Shown here piece after piece: positions 8,778 to 19,262 of a DNA stretch of 64,000 nucleotides (position 1 is the stretch's first letter; each line of letters begins with the position of its first letter). A program made the position numbers and the translations under genes. Source of the DNA: Cytobacillus firmus (lineage in GTDB: Bacteria; Bacillota; Bacilli; Bacillales; Cytobacillaceae); the NCBI RefSeq assembly GCF_023657595.1, contig NZ_CP098323.1:3682001-3746000 (forward strand). The letters run 5' to 3'. The notes below the pieces were generated by a model. It saw only the letters and a program-made list of their open reading frames with translations, ran no database searches and was not told where the DNA came from.

Positions 8778-9917
8778 TTAGCATCCGATGAGGCGCGCAA
8801 TGACCATTCTTTGTACTTCAGAGGTGCCTTCACCGATTTCTGTGAGCTTACCGTCCCTCATGTATCGTTCAACATGGTATTCTTTCATATAGCCGTATCC
8901 GCCGTGGATCTGGACAGCCTGGTCGGCGATTTCCATACAGATTTCAGAGGCATAGAGCTTACACATGGAAGCTTCTTTGGCAAATGGTCTCCCCTGATCT
9001 TTCAGCCATGCAGCCTTGTAGACCATATTTCGTGCTAATTCAATTTTCATCGCCATATCTGCAAGTTTAAACTGAATAGCTTGGAAGTTTGAGAGAGAAC
9101 GGCCGAACTGCTGGCGCTCCTTTGCATATTGAAGCGCTTTATCATAAGCAGCCTGCGCTATCCCCAAAGCCATTGCTCCAATACCAATACGCCCTCCATC
9201 CAGTGTGATTAAAAACTGTTTGAAGCCCTCGCCTTTTTTGCCGAGCAAGTGCTCAGTCGGAACGCGTACGTCTTCAAGTACCAGTTCAGTTGTATTTGAG
9301 GCATTGAGTCCCATTTTTTCATAATTATCGATAACGGTAAATCCTTCTGCATCCGTTGGAACAATAATCGCACTAATTTCTTTTTTTCCATCCACTTCAC
9401 CCGTGACAGCAGTCAAAGCTAAATGCTTCGCATAGCTGGCATTCGTAATAAAGCATTTATTACCATTAATGAAATATTCACCATCTTTTTCGACAGCTGT
9501 TGTTCTGGTACCGCCAGCATCTGAGCCTGCATTAGGCTCTGTCAGCCCGAAAGCTCCAAAAGACTCACCTGTACAGATAGGCACCAGATACTTTTGCTTC
9601 TGCTCTTCGGTACCGAATAAATAAAGCGGTGCTCCGCCAAGTGATATATGCGCGGAATAAGTGATTCCAGTTGACGCGCAAGCCCTGCTCAACTCCTCTG
9701 TTACAATAGCAAAGCTAACAGTATCTGCCCCTGCCCCACCATATTCTTCAGGGAAAGGAAGCCCCATCAAGCCAAGGTCAGCCATTTTCTTAAATACTTC
9801 TACTGGAAATTCCTTTGTACGGTCTCTTTCTAAAGCTCCCGGTGCAACTTCTTCCTGAGCAAATTCCCTGATTGTTTTAAGGATCATATTCTGTTCTGCA
9901 GTTAAGTCAAAATTCAT
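8778..9917 (-). CDS. Acyl-CoA dehydrogenase
   Basis: FAD enzyme of fatty acid or branched-chain acyl-CoA oxidation. The 379 residues show the usual three domains: N-terminal helices (MNFDLTAEQ), a beta domain with GAFGLTEPNAGSDAGG, and a C-terminal helical domain ending in EIGEGTSEVQR, whose EGT glutamate is the expected catalytic base of short-chain and butyryl-CoA type members. ATG at 9917 is chosen because GGGGGA lies six bases upstream; an upstream in-frame start would add 14 unconserved residues. It has its own terminator and is an insertion relative to B. subtilis order. Exact chain-length preference cannot be read from sequence. Confidence 0.93.
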   Translation of the reverse strand: MNFDLTAEQNMILKTIREFAQEEVAPGALERDRTKEFPVEVFKKMADLGLMGLPFPEEYGGAGADTVSFAIVTEELSRACASTGITYSAHISLGGAPLYLFGTEEQKQKYLVPICTGESFGAFGLTEPNAGSDAGGTRTTAVEKDGEYFINGNKCFITNASYAKHLALTAVTGEVDGKKEISAIIVPTDAEGFTVIDNYEKMGLNASNTTELVLEDVRVPTEHLLGKKGEGFKQFLITLDGGRIGIGAMALGIAQAAYDKALQYAKERQQFGRSLSNFQAIQFKLADMAMKIELARNMVYKAAWLKDQGRPFAKEASMCKLYASEICMEIADQAVQIHGGYGYMKEYHVERYMRDGKLTEIGEGTSEVQRMVIARLIGC

Positions 9918-10020
9918 GTAAATCCCCCTTATAAGAACAAAAGTTGTATACGCTTTCATTACTATTATATAAGGGATATTAGAGTTTTCTCAACATTTAA
10001 AAACTTTTTAAAATATTTTA

Positions 10021-10557
10021 TTATACGAATATAGAAATAACTAATAAAAGAAAGCCAAGAGCCCCTGAAATCCATAGATATAGGAAATTCCATTTTAATC
10101 CTGAAAACAGCCAAAGAACACAATTAATTACTAGGGAAACATAGAGAATTCTCTCGTTTCCTGGATAAAACACCGATACAATATCAACAGATCCCATTAG
10201 TAAAATCAAAGCTCCTGATATGATGGGGATATGCATCATTTTTACTTTTTTAGAAAAATAAAAAATAAAGAAAATATCCGAAGAAATGAAAAGAATTAAA
10301 ATGACGGTTTGCAAAGTAATAGACAATTCAGTAAAATAAATTAATAAAGCAGAAATTGGAATCAGCAGTAGGAGGATAAGGTTGGCAAGATATAAAACCA
10401 CTGTATTTTTACGTTTTTTTATTCCTTTCGGCTGACTTCCTTCGGTGTAAAGAGCAAGCAGGTAGTCACAATAATGGTCAGGGAGCATTCGGCTCTTTTT
10501 CCAATGAAGCAGCTCGTTAACAATGATTTTTTTTCTGTTTTCTTCCAACCAAAGCAC
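10021..10557 (-). CDS. Hypothetical membrane protein
   Basis: 178 residues, not recognised. A basic and aromatic N-terminal region of about 50 residues (ELLHWKKSRMLPDHYCDYLLALY) precedes about five or six hydrophobic segments between residues 52 and 178, with short loops between them. The N-terminal block resembles a short cytosolic helical domain. The start is uncertain: a GTG at 10557 overlaps the only AGGA site, and a TTG at 10548 would have ten bases of spacing. It is unidirectional with and separated from sigA by a strong terminator, so it needs its own promoter, which I could not place. Confidence 0.7.
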   Translation of the reverse strand: MLWLEENRKKIIVNELLHWKKSRMLPDHYCDYLLALYTEGSQPKGIKKRKNTVVLYLANLILLLLIPISALLIYFTELSITLQTVILILFISSDIFFIFYFSKKVKMMHIPIISGALILLMGSVDIVSVFYPGNERILYVSLVINCVLWLFSGLKWNFLYLWISGALGFLLLVISIFV

Positions 10558-10565
10558 ATCCTGTC

Positions 10566-10604
10566 AAAAAAAATAGTTTACTTCCATTGTAAGAAGTAAA
10601 CTAT
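10566..10604 (-). terminator. Terminator of the dnaG-sigA operon
   Basis: Perfect 12-bp stem ATAGTTTACTTC / GAAGTAAACTAT with an 8-base loop, followed on the minus strand by TTTTTTTT. Confidence 0.92.
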
Positions 10605-10621
10605 CCACTGGCAATTATTTT

Positions 10622-11746
10622 TTATTCTAAAAAGTCTTTTAAACGTTTGCTTCTGCTCGGATGGCGCAGCTTTCTTAAGGCTTTGGCTTCGATTTGGCGA
10701 ATACGTTCGCGGGTAACGCCAAATACCTTGCCGACTTCTTCCAAAGTTCTCGTACGGCCATCGTCAAGGCCGAATCGAAGACGCAGAACGTTTTCTTCTC
10801 GGTCAGTCAGTGTGTCCAGAACATCTTCAAGCTGTTCTTTCAGAAGCTCGTATGCCGCATGCTCCGATGGAGAAGTGGCATCCTGATCTTCGATGAAGTC
10901 ACCTAAGTGAGAGTCATCCTCCTCACCGATAGGTGTTTCTAATGAAACAGGTTCCTGTGCAATCTTAAGAATTTCTCTTACTTTGTCTGGAGTTAAATCC
11001 ATATCTTCAGCAATTTCTTCCGGTGTTGGTTCACGGCCAAGATCCTGAAGAAGCTGGCGCTGAACACGAATCAATTTATTGATGGTTTCCACCATATGGA
11101 CAGGAATACGTATCGTTCTGGCCTGGTCAGCAATCGCTCTCGTAATGGCCTGGCGTATCCACCAAGTTGCATACGTACTGAACTTGAATCCTTTGCGGTA
11201 ATCGAATTTTTCAACCGCTTTTATCAGTCCCATATTCCCTTCCTGGATAAGGTCAAGGAACAGCATTCCGCGTCCTACATACCTTTTCGCGATACTCACA
11301 ACCAATCGGAGGTTCGCTTCTGCCAGGCGTCTTTTAGCTTCTTCATCGCCTTCCTCAATACGGTTGGCAAGTGCAATCTCTTCTTCTGCAGAGAGTAAAT
11401 CAACACGTCCAATTTCTTTTAAGTACATACGGACAGGATCATTAATTTTCACACCCGGAGGGACACTTAAATCATTAAGATCAAATTCTTCCTCATTTTT
11501 TGCAAGTTCCTGAACATTCGGATCTTCATTTTCATTATCACCAACTAACTCAACACCCTGATCTCCGAGGAATTCATAGAATTCATCCATCTGGTGGGAA
11601 TCAAGTTCAAATTGAGACAATCTTTCTGCTATATCATCATAGGCAAGGACACCTGTCTTTTTTCCTATTTCAACTAATTGATCTTTCGCTTGTTCAAGGG
11701 TCAATTCTGTATCAACCTCTTTTGAACGGGCCGACTTTTCAGCCAT
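10622..11746 (-). CDS. sigA: Primary sigma factor SigA
   Basis: Housekeeping sigma-70 factor of RNA polymerase. Region 1.2 starts at [11 protein letters not shown], regions 2.1-2.4 include [18 protein letters not shown] and [12 protein letters not shown], region 3 IRIPVHMVE, and the helix-turn-helix of region 4.2 [20 protein letters not shown]. 374 residues from the ATG at 11746, chosen because GGAGGGGG lies directly upstream; a longer reading would start inside that site. The acidic N-terminal 90 residues are the shortened region 1.1 typical of Bacillus. Downstream of dnaG in the conserved macromolecular synthesis operon. Confidence 0.98.
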   Translation of the reverse strand: MAEKSARSKEVDTELTLEQAKDQLVEIGKKTGVLAYDDIAERLSQFELDSHQMDEFYEFLGDQGVELVGDNENEDPNVQELAKNEEEFDLNDLSVPPGVKINDPVRMYLKEIGRVDLLSAEEEIALANRIEEGDEEAKRRLAEANLRLVVSIAKRYVGRGMLFLDLIQEGNMGLIKAVEKFDYRKGFKFSTYATWWIRQAITRAIADQARTIRIPVHMVETINKLIRVQRQLLQDLGREPTPEEIAEDMDLTPDKVREILKIAQEPVSLETPIGEEDDSHLGDFIEDQDATSPSEHAAYELLKEQLEDVLDTLTDREENVLRLRFGLDDGRTRTLEEVGKVFGVTRERIRQIEAKALRKLRHPSRSKRLKDFLE

Positions 11747-11853
11747 ATGTCCCCCTCCTTCCAAAAATCACACACATTCTAAATCTTCTTAAAATGGGAC
11801 TTTTCCTAAGGTAATGCTAATCCAAAAACATTTATTCAAGGCACACAGCCTTC

Positions 11854-13668
11854 TTATAGTGACTTTCGCAAATGAAGAATTTCCATTGCGATTAAAGCCG
11901 CTTTAGCATAATCCTTCTGGCGTTCTGCTTCCTTTTCTTCATTTAGTTTTTCTTTTATTTTTAACATCTTTTGATAATTCAACACCTGTTTAAGGTAATC
12001 TGATAATTCCTGTTCACTTATTTCATCATTTATGGACATCATTTCTATATCCACCACAATACGCTTAAGCTTTTCATCATTTATAAAATTTATGAATGCA
12101 CTCGGATCAGGCGTATGGCCTTTTTCGTAGAAACCTAAAAGATAGGTAATAATAGCCTGGTGTTCATCGATGTTAAATGTATTTCCCTGAAGCATATCCT
12201 GAACTTTAAATGCTATGTCACTATTCCTGAGCATATGGGCAATCAGCCTTCTTTCCGCTGTATGAAAGGCGGGTTTAAGACTATCAGCCCTTTTGGGTGT
12301 CTGCAGCCTTTTTTGAGGCTCGAAAGCACCTTTGCCCTTCTGGCTGCTTTTTCTCTTCTCCGTGTAATAAACCTGTTTTTGCTGCTCTTTCAAGGCTTCC
12401 AGAGAAAGTGAAAATTCATTCGCCATCTGGCGAAGATAATGGTCTCTTTCCACCGCTTTATCAAGTCGGCTGATTTCTTTTAATACCTCTTCGATATAAA
12501 GGAGCCTATCTCCTTCATTTTGAAGCCTTTTGCCTCTGCGGAGATAAAGAAGTTTAAATGCCATAAAGGTTATGCTGGATTCGATTACATCATGACGAAA
12601 TTTTTCTTCGCCGTATTCTTTAATATAATCATCCGGATCATAGCCGTCAGGCATCAGTGCCACTCTGATCTGGCAGCCTGCTTCCGTTAGCAGGTTTGCT
12701 GCCCGGTATGCGGCTTCGATACCGGCATTATCGGAATCATAACAGATCGTGATTGATTGAACATTTCTTCTTAAGGAAGCAACATGTTCTTCAGTTAAAG
12801 CAGTGCCCATCGTACCAACACCATTACCGACGCCAGCACGATCAGCGGCGATTACATCTGCAAACCCTTCAAAAAGAACGGCTCTCTGCAATTTTTTAAT
12901 CTGTGGTCTCGCCAAATGAAAATTATATAAAGTTTTGCTTTTATTAAAGATTGCTGTTTCAGGGCTATTTAAATATTTGGGCTCATCGGCCCCAAGGGAT
13001 CTCCCTGAAAAAGCAATCGTATTTCCGCTGCGGTCAAAAATCGGGAACATAATTCTATCTCTGAAGCGGTCAAAATAGTTCCCGTCTTTCTCCCTTTTGA
13101 TGATCAGTCCTGCTCTTTCCATGACGCCTTCGGGGAACTTTCTTTTAGTCAGGAACTTGAAGACAAAATCCCAGGACTTTAATGAATAACCGATTTGAAA
13201 TTTCTCAATCGATTCCATCGTAAAGCCTCTATTCAGCAAATATTCTAATGCATGCTGACCATCTTTTGTGTTTACAAGCAGATGGTGATAAAATTTACGC
13301 AGAAGCTCATGGGCTTCCATCATCTGCTGTATATCCACAGGCATTGATTTTGCTGATGCTGCGGATGCATCAATTTCGAGCTTGATATTTCCCTTTTCAG
13401 CGAGTTTTAATGCGGCTTCCTGAAAGGAATATCCTTCTAAATCCATTATGAAAGAAAACGCATTGCCTCCTGCTCCGCATCCAAAGCAATGGTAGATTTG
13501 CTTTTCGGGTGATACAGAAAAGGAAGGAGTATTTTCGCCATGAAAAGGACAAAGCCCAAAGTAGTTGCGTCCTTGCTTGTTTAATTGGATATAGTCGCCA
13601 ATGACATCAACAATATCTACAGCTTGCCGAATCTCATTTACTTTCTCCTCGGCGATCCGTTCTGCCAT
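11854..13668 (-). CDS. dnaG: DNA primase
   Basis: Makes RNA primers for the lagging strand and restart. The N-terminal zinc ribbon has C40, H43, C61 and C64 (FGLCPFHGE, HCFGCGAGG); the TOPRIM core follows with EGFADVI and CYDSDNAG; the last 150 residues are the helicase-binding domain. 604 residues, normal for Bacillus. ATG at 13668 has GGAG nine bases before it. Lies between yqxD and sigA in one transcription unit, with 107 bp before sigA that may carry an extra promoter. Confidence 0.98.
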   Translation of the reverse strand: MAERIAEEKVNEIRQAVDIVDVIGDYIQLNKQGRNYFGLCPFHGENTPSFSVSPEKQIYHCFGCGAGGNAFSFIMDLEGYSFQEAALKLAEKGNIKLEIDASAASAKSMPVDIQQMMEAHELLRKFYHHLLVNTKDGQHALEYLLNRGFTMESIEKFQIGYSLKSWDFVFKFLTKRKFPEGVMERAGLIIKREKDGNYFDRFRDRIMFPIFDRSGNTIAFSGRSLGADEPKYLNSPETAIFNKSKTLYNFHLARPQIKKLQRAVLFEGFADVIAADRAGVGNGVGTMGTALTEEHVASLRRNVQSITICYDSDNAGIEAAYRAANLLTEAGCQIRVALMPDGYDPDDYIKEYGEEKFRHDVIESSITFMAFKLLYLRRGKRLQNEGDRLLYIEEVLKEISRLDKAVERDHYLRQMANEFSLSLEALKEQQKQVYYTEKRKSSQKGKGAFEPQKRLQTPKRADSLKPAFHTAERRLIAHMLRNSDIAFKVQDMLQGNTFNIDEHQAIITYLLGFYEKGHTPDPSAFINFINDEKLKRIVVDIEMMSINDEISEQELSDYLKQVLNYQKMLKIKEKLNEEKEAERQKDYAKAALIAMEILHLRKSL

Positions 13669-13707
13669 ATGAACAACTCCATTACTTACTGAGGTATTCG
13701 ATAAACG

Positions 13708-14148
13708 TTACTGAATCCCTTCAAAATTCGACAAAATCTTTGTCAGCTGCTGCACAAACCTGGATCGGTCCTCTTGACTAAATGGTTTTGGGCCTTTCCC
13801 ATAAACCCCTCTTCTTCGCGCCTTGGCTGAAAGGTGCCTCATTTCCAAAGCGGTTCGAATTTCACTTTCCTCAAATAAAATTCCCCTGGGATAAAGGACA
13901 TAAACACCCTTTAACAAAAGAGTTGATGCCAATCCAATATCTTGAGTTACAACTGCATCTCCTGTTTTCACATTGTTCATTATGAATAAATCTGCAGCTT
14001 CCTTACTGCTGTCAACAAATTTCCAGACAGCCCCATTCAGGTCATTTTGCATATGGGCATAAGAAGCAACAAACACTGCGTCCACAGTAAAGGAATTGGC
14101 TATTTCGACAATTTCTTCTTTTACAGGACAGGAATCAGCATCCACCAT
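13708..14148 (-). CDS. yqxD: YaiI/YqxD family protein (DUF188)
   Basis: Conserved 146-residue protein of unknown function, likely a PIN-like nuclease fold: VDADSCPVK at the N-terminus and VVTQDIGLA in the middle hold conserved aspartates, and the YGKGPKPF motif is near the C-terminus. Family members usually start two or three residues before the VDAD motif, but the only standard start here is the ATG at 14148, which lacks a Shine-Dalgarno. ATT codons at 14175 and 14178 lie about nine bases after a GGAG, so an unusual ATT start is possible. First gene of the yqxD-dnaG-sigA unit. Confidence 0.88.
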   Translation of the reverse strand: MVDADSCPVKEEIVEIANSFTVDAVFVASYAHMQNDLNGAVWKFVDSSKEAADLFIMNNVKTGDAVVTQDIGLASTLLLKGVYVLYPRGILFEESEIRTALEMRHLSAKARRRGVYGKGPKPFSQEDRSRFVQQLTKILSNFEGIQ

Positions 14149-14477
14149 AATGATTGGTTTGCCTAATGTTCTAATAATTCTACATCACTCCGCATAATCC
14201 TTCTTTACATGAATAACTTTTGCATAGTGAGATATGTCGAATTTTTTCTTGGTCGAAAGCTTGACATGCCACAATAAATAGTTTATTCCTTGGCAATGAA
14301 CTCTAAACCTATTCGGATACATTTTTATCACAATTTTTTATTATAGTACATTAATCTCTATTTTGCCATTATTTTATCTGGCAAGAATATAATTTAATTT
14401 TGCAGTTTTTATATGAAAAAAGCCCTTGTAACCTTGCCGGGTAAAAAAAAAGAAAAGGCACATAAAGAATTTATGTG
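14149..14477. other. Intergenic region upstream of yqxD-dnaG-sigA
   Basis: About 330 bp, AT-rich, no gene seen. It must hold the promoter of the yqxD-dnaG-sigA unit: TATAAT on the minus strand (14345-14340) is a candidate -10, but the hexamer 17 bases upstream (TGGCAA) is poor. A terminator hairpin for yqfL overlaps its high-coordinate end. Confidence 0.4.
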
Positions 14478-14478
14478 C
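14450..14478 (-). terminator. Terminator of ccpN-yqfL
   Basis: 9-bp stem GCACATAAA / TTTATGTGC with a 3-base loop, starting at the yqfL stop codon and followed on the minus strand by TTTTCTTTTTTTTT. Confidence 0.85.
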
Positions 14479-15296
14479 TAGCTTTTTGGAAAGTTTTTCC
14501 GGTATTGATTTAGGATCATATTGGCTGTTTCTTCTACTGCTTTGTTCGTAACATCAATAACCGGGCATTTAATTTTGGAAACGGTTTTTTCAAAGTAACC
14601 TATTTCTTCTTTGATTCTCTCTATATTTGCATAGCTGGCATTATCGCTTAGACCTAATGATATCAGGCGTTCTCTTCGAATAAAGTTTAATTTTTCAGGA
14701 CTGATTTTCAGACCGAAGCACTTATCCGGCGGGACTAGAAACAGCTCTTCTGGAGGATCGACTTCAGGCACAAGGGGCACGTTAGCCACTTTAAGGCGCT
14801 TGTGGGCAAGATACTGGGAAAGAGGTGTTTTTGAAGTCCTTGATACACCGATAAGCACTATATCAGCCTTTAATATACCACGGGGGTCACGGCCATCATC
14901 ATATTTTACAGCGAACTCGATTGCTTCAATCTTTTTAAAATAATCTTCATCCAGCTTTCTGACCAGTCCTGGTTCGAAAAGCGGTGTAATGCCGCAGGCT
15001 CTTTGGATTTGATCCATTAAAGGGCCAACAATATCAAAAGCATATATCCCTTCTTCAGCAGCCCGCTGGTTAATATATTTCCTCATGTCCGGCTTGACCA
15101 TCGTATAGGCTATCATCCCATTATCAAGCTTTGCGAGTGAAATAACTTCATCAATATGTACTTTTTCTTCAACATATGGAAAACGCTTGATAGATATATC
15201 GCTGCCATTGAATTGGCTCGTTGCAGCTTTTGTTACAAGTTCAGCCGTTTCTCCCACTGAGTCTGAAACGACATAAATGACTGGCAATTTTTCCAT
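14478..15296 (-). CDS. yqfL: Pyruvate, phosphate dikinase regulatory protein / CcpN partner YqfL
   Basis: DUF299 family kinase/phosphotransferase, 272 residues. The P-loop-like [15 protein letters not shown] and the N-terminal [11 protein letters not shown] are diagnostic. In plants and some bacteria the family switches pyruvate, phosphate dikinase by ADP-dependent phosphorylation; in B. subtilis YqfL modulates the repressor CcpN. It lies 28 bp after ccpN with no terminator between, supporting that partnership here. Whether a dikinase is encoded elsewhere cannot be seen. Confidence 0.93.
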   Translation of the reverse strand: MEKLPVIYVVSDSVGETAELVTKAATSQFNGSDISIKRFPYVEEKVHIDEVISLAKLDNGMIAYTMVKPDMRKYINQRAAEEGIYAFDIVGPLMDQIQRACGITPLFEPGLVRKLDEDYFKKIEAIEFAVKYDDGRDPRGILKADIVLIGVSRTSKTPLSQYLAHKRLKVANVPLVPEVDPPEELFLVPPDKCFGLKISPEKLNFIRRERLISLGLSDNASYANIERIKEEIGYFEKTVSKIKCPVIDVTNKAVEETANMILNQYRKNFPKS

Positions 15297-15324
15297 CCTT
15301 TAACACCATCTCCTTCTTTCACTG

Positions 15325-15960
15325 CTACTTTTCCCCGGCTAGAGCCAAGAATGCTTTCGTCAGATTTGTTTTGGTTATCCTGCCGTTTACTTCAAACCCT
15401 TTCTCCGTCTTTTTTACAACAGGAAGGGCGTCGATCTGCTTTTCAATCAGCTTTTTAGCAACTTCGATAAGCAAATCATCTTTTTCACACATGGTAATGT
15501 TAGGCATTCTGGTCATAATGATATTTACAGGGATGGAATTTAGCTCCTGCTTGCCAATACTTGCACGGAGTAAATCCTTCCTTGACAGAACCCCAACAAG
15601 CAGTGAACCCTGATCGACAACAAATAACGTGCCGACATCTTCCAGAAACATTGTCACAATTGCATCATATACCGACACATTCTCATTAACCACTACAGGA
15701 ATAGATTGATAATCCCTTACATATAGCTTTTGAAGGTTTTCAGTCAGCAGCTGCGCCCCAGTCTTCCCTGTATAAAAATAGCCTACACGCGGACGGGCAT
15801 CTAAATAGCCTGCCATCGTTAATATAGCCAGATCCGGCCTTAGTGTTGCCCTCGTTAAATTAAGCTGTTCTGCAATACTCTCACCAGTGATCGGCCCGTT
15901 TTCCTTAACGATTTCTATTATTTTTTCCTGCCTTTTATTTAATTCGATTTTTCTCACCAC
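15325..15960 (-). CDS. ccpN: Transcriptional repressor CcpN (CBS-domain regulator)
   Basis: Represses gluconeogenic genes (gapB, pckA in B. subtilis) during growth on glycolytic carbon. Residues 5-60 form a winged helix (RQEKIIEIVKENGPITGESIAEQ) and residues about 80-210 form two CBS domains that sense adenine nucleotides. 211 residues, normal length. Two GTG codons in a row at 15960 and 15957 could each start translation after a weak AGGTG. Followed by yqfL in the same operon. Confidence 0.94.
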   Translation of the reverse strand: MVRKIELNKRQEKIIEIVKENGPITGESIAEQLNLTRATLRPDLAILTMAGYLDARPRVGYFYTGKTGAQLLTENLQKLYVRDYQSIPVVVNENVSVYDAIVTMFLEDVGTLFVVDQGSLLVGVLSRKDLLRASIGKQELNSIPVNIIMTRMPNITMCEKDDLLIEVAKKLIEKQIDALPVVKKTEKGFEVNGRITKTNLTKAFLALAGEK

Positions 15961-16108
15961 CTAATCTGAAAAGGAGATGCTTTTGGCACTCATTTCCCAC
16001 TATAATAAGGTTATACTTTTATATAATTATTATATACTATTTGTCATAAATGAAAAGATGTGTTTCATCTATAGTTTGATTTACGCTGCCTAATATGCCC
16101 AAAATACG

Positions 16109-16141
16109 AAAGAGCCCGTCAGTGTGATAAACAGGCTCTTT
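16109..16141 (-). terminator. Terminator of glyQS
   Basis: 8-bp stem AAAGAGCC / GGCTCTTT with a 17-base loop; modest T content after it. Lies between glyS and ccpN. Confidence 0.65.
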
Positions 16142-16215
16142 CCTGACAGCCACGGCAGCTGTCCTCATCTTAGATTTTAATCGTATTCAAGCATAAGACG
16201 CAAAGTTTTAGCTTA

Positions 16216-18288
16216 TTACTTAACAATTATTTCGTTCATATTTGCAAATTTCTTTATCACATCAGACAAATGTGCCATTTGATGCAGCCTATTGCGGCGA
16301 ATTTCCTGATTCTCATCCATTACCATAGTATGCTCAAAGTACTGATCAATTTCAGGTTTCAAGCTGATTAGCAAGTTAAAGGCTTCTTCCTCTTTAACCT
16401 CTTTTTTCAACTCCTCGGTTACTGATAAATATTTACTGAACAGAGCTTTTTCATTATCATTTTCAAATAAGCCGCTGTCAATATCCCCTTTATCTTCAGC
16501 CTTAGAAGCAATGTTGATTACCCGGCTAAGCGCTTCAATGCTTTCCTTGAAGCCATCTGCATCCTTGTTGGATTCCAATACCTGAGCCCTATTCACAAGT
16601 GAAGGCACGGAGCCGATATCATTTCCTAATACAGCTTCAATTAAGTCATAGCGTATTGCTTTTTCCTGCAGCATATATTTAATTCTTAATTTAAAGAAAG
16701 AAACTAATTCCTGCATTAAATCATTTTTTGATTTCTTTCCTATATTCGCATTCAGCACGGTCTCTAAAGATAATGCGATCAATTCTTCGAGTTTCAAATC
16801 CCAGTGTTTAGCCAGTAACGTCTGGATGATACCGGATGCCTGTCTTCTTAAAGCATATGGATCCTGGGAACCGCTTGGAATAATTCCAATTGCAAAGGAT
16901 GACACAATCGTATCCAGCTTCTCAGCAATGGAAAGCACTGCACCAGCATCACTTTCCGGCGTCTGGTCCTCTGCATTGCGCGGCATGTAATGTTCATTAA
17001 TTGCACGCGCCACAGCTTCCTTTTCACCTTTTTGCAGGGCGTATTTTTCTCCCATAAACCCTTGCAGCTCAGGAAATTCGTAAACCATATGTGAAACAAG
17101 GTCAAACTTAGAGATTTCAGCAGCGCGGTCTGTCACTGCTTTTGCTTCACCACTGAAGTCAAGAATCTCACTCAGCTTTGCTGCCAGCTGGCGGACACGG
17201 TTTACCTTTTCAGCAAGGGTTCCAATTTCTTCGTGATACACAATGTTATTGAGTTTTTCGAGCGATGCTGAGATATCCGTTTTTTGGTCTTCTCTGTAGA
17301 AGAAAGCTGCATCAGAAAGCCTTGCCCGCAATACCTTTTCATTTCCTTTAGCCACTTTTTCCAAATGTTCATGTGAACCATTCCGGACTGTCACAAAGTA
17401 AGGAAGAAGAGTGCCATCTTTGGACTTTACCGGGAAATAGCGCTGATGCTCTTTCATGGAAGTAATTAACACCTCTTCCGGAAGCTCAAGGTATTCTTCT
17501 TCAAACTTGCCATATAATGCAGTCGGGTACTCAACCAGATTATTTACTTCTTCCAATAAATCTTCATCCACCGGGACAACCCAGCCATGTTCTTCCTCAA
17601 TTTTTTCCAATTGAGAGAGAATGGCACTTTTTCTTTCCTGAGGGTTAGTGATCACATATTGAGCCAGCAATGCCTTTTCATAATCAGCAGGATTGTTAAT
17701 CTCAATCTCTTCCCCTAAAAAGCGGTGACCTCTTGTAAGATTGGAGGTCTGGACATTTGTGATTGAAAAAGGAATGACTTCATTTCCGAATAATGCAATA
17801 AGCCATTTGATCGGCCTGATAAAACGCAAATCCTGGTTTGCCCAGCGCATGTTCTTCGGGAATGATAGCGAGGTAATAATCTGCTGAAGTTCAGGCAGAA
17901 GAGCAGCTGTTTCCTGACCTTTAATGAATTTGCTGACATGGGCGTATTCAACGCCGTTAATTTCTTTAAAAAATATATCTTCAATAGAAGCTCCCTGACC
18001 CCGGCTGAATCCAACCGCAGCTTTTGACCATTCTCCATCTTCTGTTAAAGCGATTTTTTTCGCAGGTCCTTTCGCTTCCTCATTTATGTCCTCCTGGGCG
18101 GTATCCACTCCCCTTACAAGAACAGCCAAACGGCGGGGAGAGGAGAAAGCGCTGATCTCTTCAAAAGATATTTTCTTTTCCAAAAGCCATGATTTCACTT
18201 TATCTGAAAGCTGATTCATTGAATTAGTGACAAATCTGGCAGGCATTTCTTCGAGTCCAATTTCCAGCAGAAGATCTTTCTTATTCAT
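16216..18288 (-). CDS. glyS: Glycyl-tRNA synthetase beta subunit
   Basis: Beta subunit of the bacterial-type two-subunit glycyl-tRNA synthetase, needed for tRNA binding and anticodon recognition. 690 residues, the usual size. It begins with [14 protein letters not shown], typical of the family, has an HD-type central region and a C-terminal DALR-like anticodon-binding helical domain (about 580-690). The start overlaps the glyQ stop by 8 bp, so the two subunits are translationally coupled. Controlled by the T-box leader upstream of glyQ. Confidence 0.97.
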   Translation of the reverse strand: MNKKDLLLEIGLEEMPARFVTNSMNQLSDKVKSWLLEKKISFEEISAFSSPRRLAVLVRGVDTAQEDINEEAKGPAKKIALTEDGEWSKAAVGFSRGQGASIEDIFFKEINGVEYAHVSKFIKGQETAALLPELQQIITSLSFPKNMRWANQDLRFIRPIKWLIALFGNEVIPFSITNVQTSNLTRGHRFLGEEIEINNPADYEKALLAQYVITNPQERKSAILSQLEKIEEEHGWVVPVDEDLLEEVNNLVEYPTALYGKFEEEYLELPEEVLITSMKEHQRYFPVKSKDGTLLPYFVTVRNGSHEHLEKVAKGNEKVLRARLSDAAFFYREDQKTDISASLEKLNNIVYHEEIGTLAEKVNRVRQLAAKLSEILDFSGEAKAVTDRAAEISKFDLVSHMVYEFPELQGFMGEKYALQKGEKEAVARAINEHYMPRNAEDQTPESDAGAVLSIAEKLDTIVSSFAIGIIPSGSQDPYALRRQASGIIQTLLAKHWDLKLEELIALSLETVLNANIGKKSKNDLMQELVSFFKLRIKYMLQEKAIRYDLIEAVLGNDIGSVPSLVNRAQVLESNKDADGFKESIEALSRVINIASKAEDKGDIDSGLFENDNEKALFSKYLSVTEELKKEVKEEEAFNLLISLKPEIDQYFEHTMVMDENQEIRRNRLHQMAHLSDVIKKFANMNEIIVK

Positions 18289-19171
18289 GAGAGCCTTCCT
18301 CCTTATCCTTTAGAATTGGGAAGCCAAGTTTTTCTCTCTCTTCATAAAAGGTCTTGGCTATTTTTCTGGCCAGATTCCGGCACCTTGCAATATAGCCTGT
18401 TCTTTCTGTTACTGAGATCGCTCCCCTGGCATCGAGCAGGTTAAAAGTATGGGAACATTTCAATACATAGTCATAAGCCGGGTGTACAAGCCCTTCATCC
18501 ATTTGCCTATGTGCTTCTTTCTCATAAATATTGAACAAATTGAAGAGCATTTCCTGATCTGATGTTTCAAACGTGTATTTCGAATGCTCAAACTCGGGCT
18601 GCAGGAAAATGTCCCTAACTGTAAATCCTTCTGTCCATTCAAGGTCAAAGACATTTTCCTTATCCTGAATGTAAGAGGCAAGCCTTTCAATTCCATATGT
18701 AATTTCAACAGACACAGGCTTGCATTCTAATCCGCCTACCTGCTGGAAGTATGTGAACTGTGTTATTTCCATTCCATCAAGCCACACTTCCCACCCTAAG
18801 CCCGCACAGCCCAGTGAAGGATTCTCCCAGTTATCTTCCACAAACCGGATGTCATGTTCAAGCGGATCAATGCCCAATGCCTTAAGTGAATCAAGATACA
18901 GCTCCTGGATATTATCAGGGGATGGCTTCATGATCACCTGAAATTGATGATGCTGATAAAGCCGGTTGGGATTCTCTCCATATCGGCCATCAGCCGGACG
19001 GCGTGAAGGCTCTACATAAGCCACATTCCACGGCTCTGGTCCGATTGCACGTAAAAATGTATATGGGCTCATAGTACCTGCGCCCTTTTCAGTATCATAA
19101 GCCTGCATCAGGATACAACCCTGTTCAGACCAATGTTTTTGAAGTGTTAATATCATGTTTTGAATATTCAT
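18281..19171 (-). CDS. glyQ: Glycyl-tRNA synthetase alpha subunit
   Basis: Catalytic class II subunit that activates glycine. 296 residues with the hallmark [19 protein letters not shown] and FTYFQQVGG segments. ATG at 19171 follows AAAGAGGTG. Expression is set by a glycine T-box 90 bp upstream. A fragment of a family B dispersed repeat lies between the T-box terminator and this gene. Confidence 0.98.
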   Translation of the reverse strand: MNIQNMILTLQKHWSEQGCILMQAYDTEKGAGTMSPYTFLRAIGPEPWNVAYVEPSRRPADGRYGENPNRLYQHHQFQVIMKPSPDNIQELYLDSLKALGIDPLEHDIRFVEDNWENPSLGCAGLGWEVWLDGMEITQFTYFQQVGGLECKPVSVEITYGIERLASYIQDKENVFDLEWTEGFTVRDIFLQPEFEHSKYTFETSDQEMLFNLFNIYEKEAHRQMDEGLVHPAYDYVLKCSHTFNLLDARGAISVTERTGYIARCRNLARKIAKTFYEEREKLGFPILKDKEEGSHE

Positions 19172-19209
19172 AGGACACCTCTTTCGTATAAATAGTTATA
19201 TTTCGTCTC

Positions 19210-19262
19210 TCAATGTTGTCCGTTGATTTCCGCTCCAGGCTGCTCGCTTTTCCTGCGGAACA
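19210..19262. repeat. Family B dispersed repeat, fragment
   Basis: Contains GTTGATTTCCGCTCCAGGC and TCGCTTTTCCTGCGG, the opening of a GC-rich repeat common in Bacillus intergenic regions; a fuller copy is at 34254-34432. Here it lies in the glyQ 5' leader after the T-box terminator. Confidence 0.6.

Noticed and set aside
10622..11764. Longer SigA reading starting [10 protein letters not shown]
   Set aside because: The extra six codons are the translation of the ribosome binding site GGAGGGGG.
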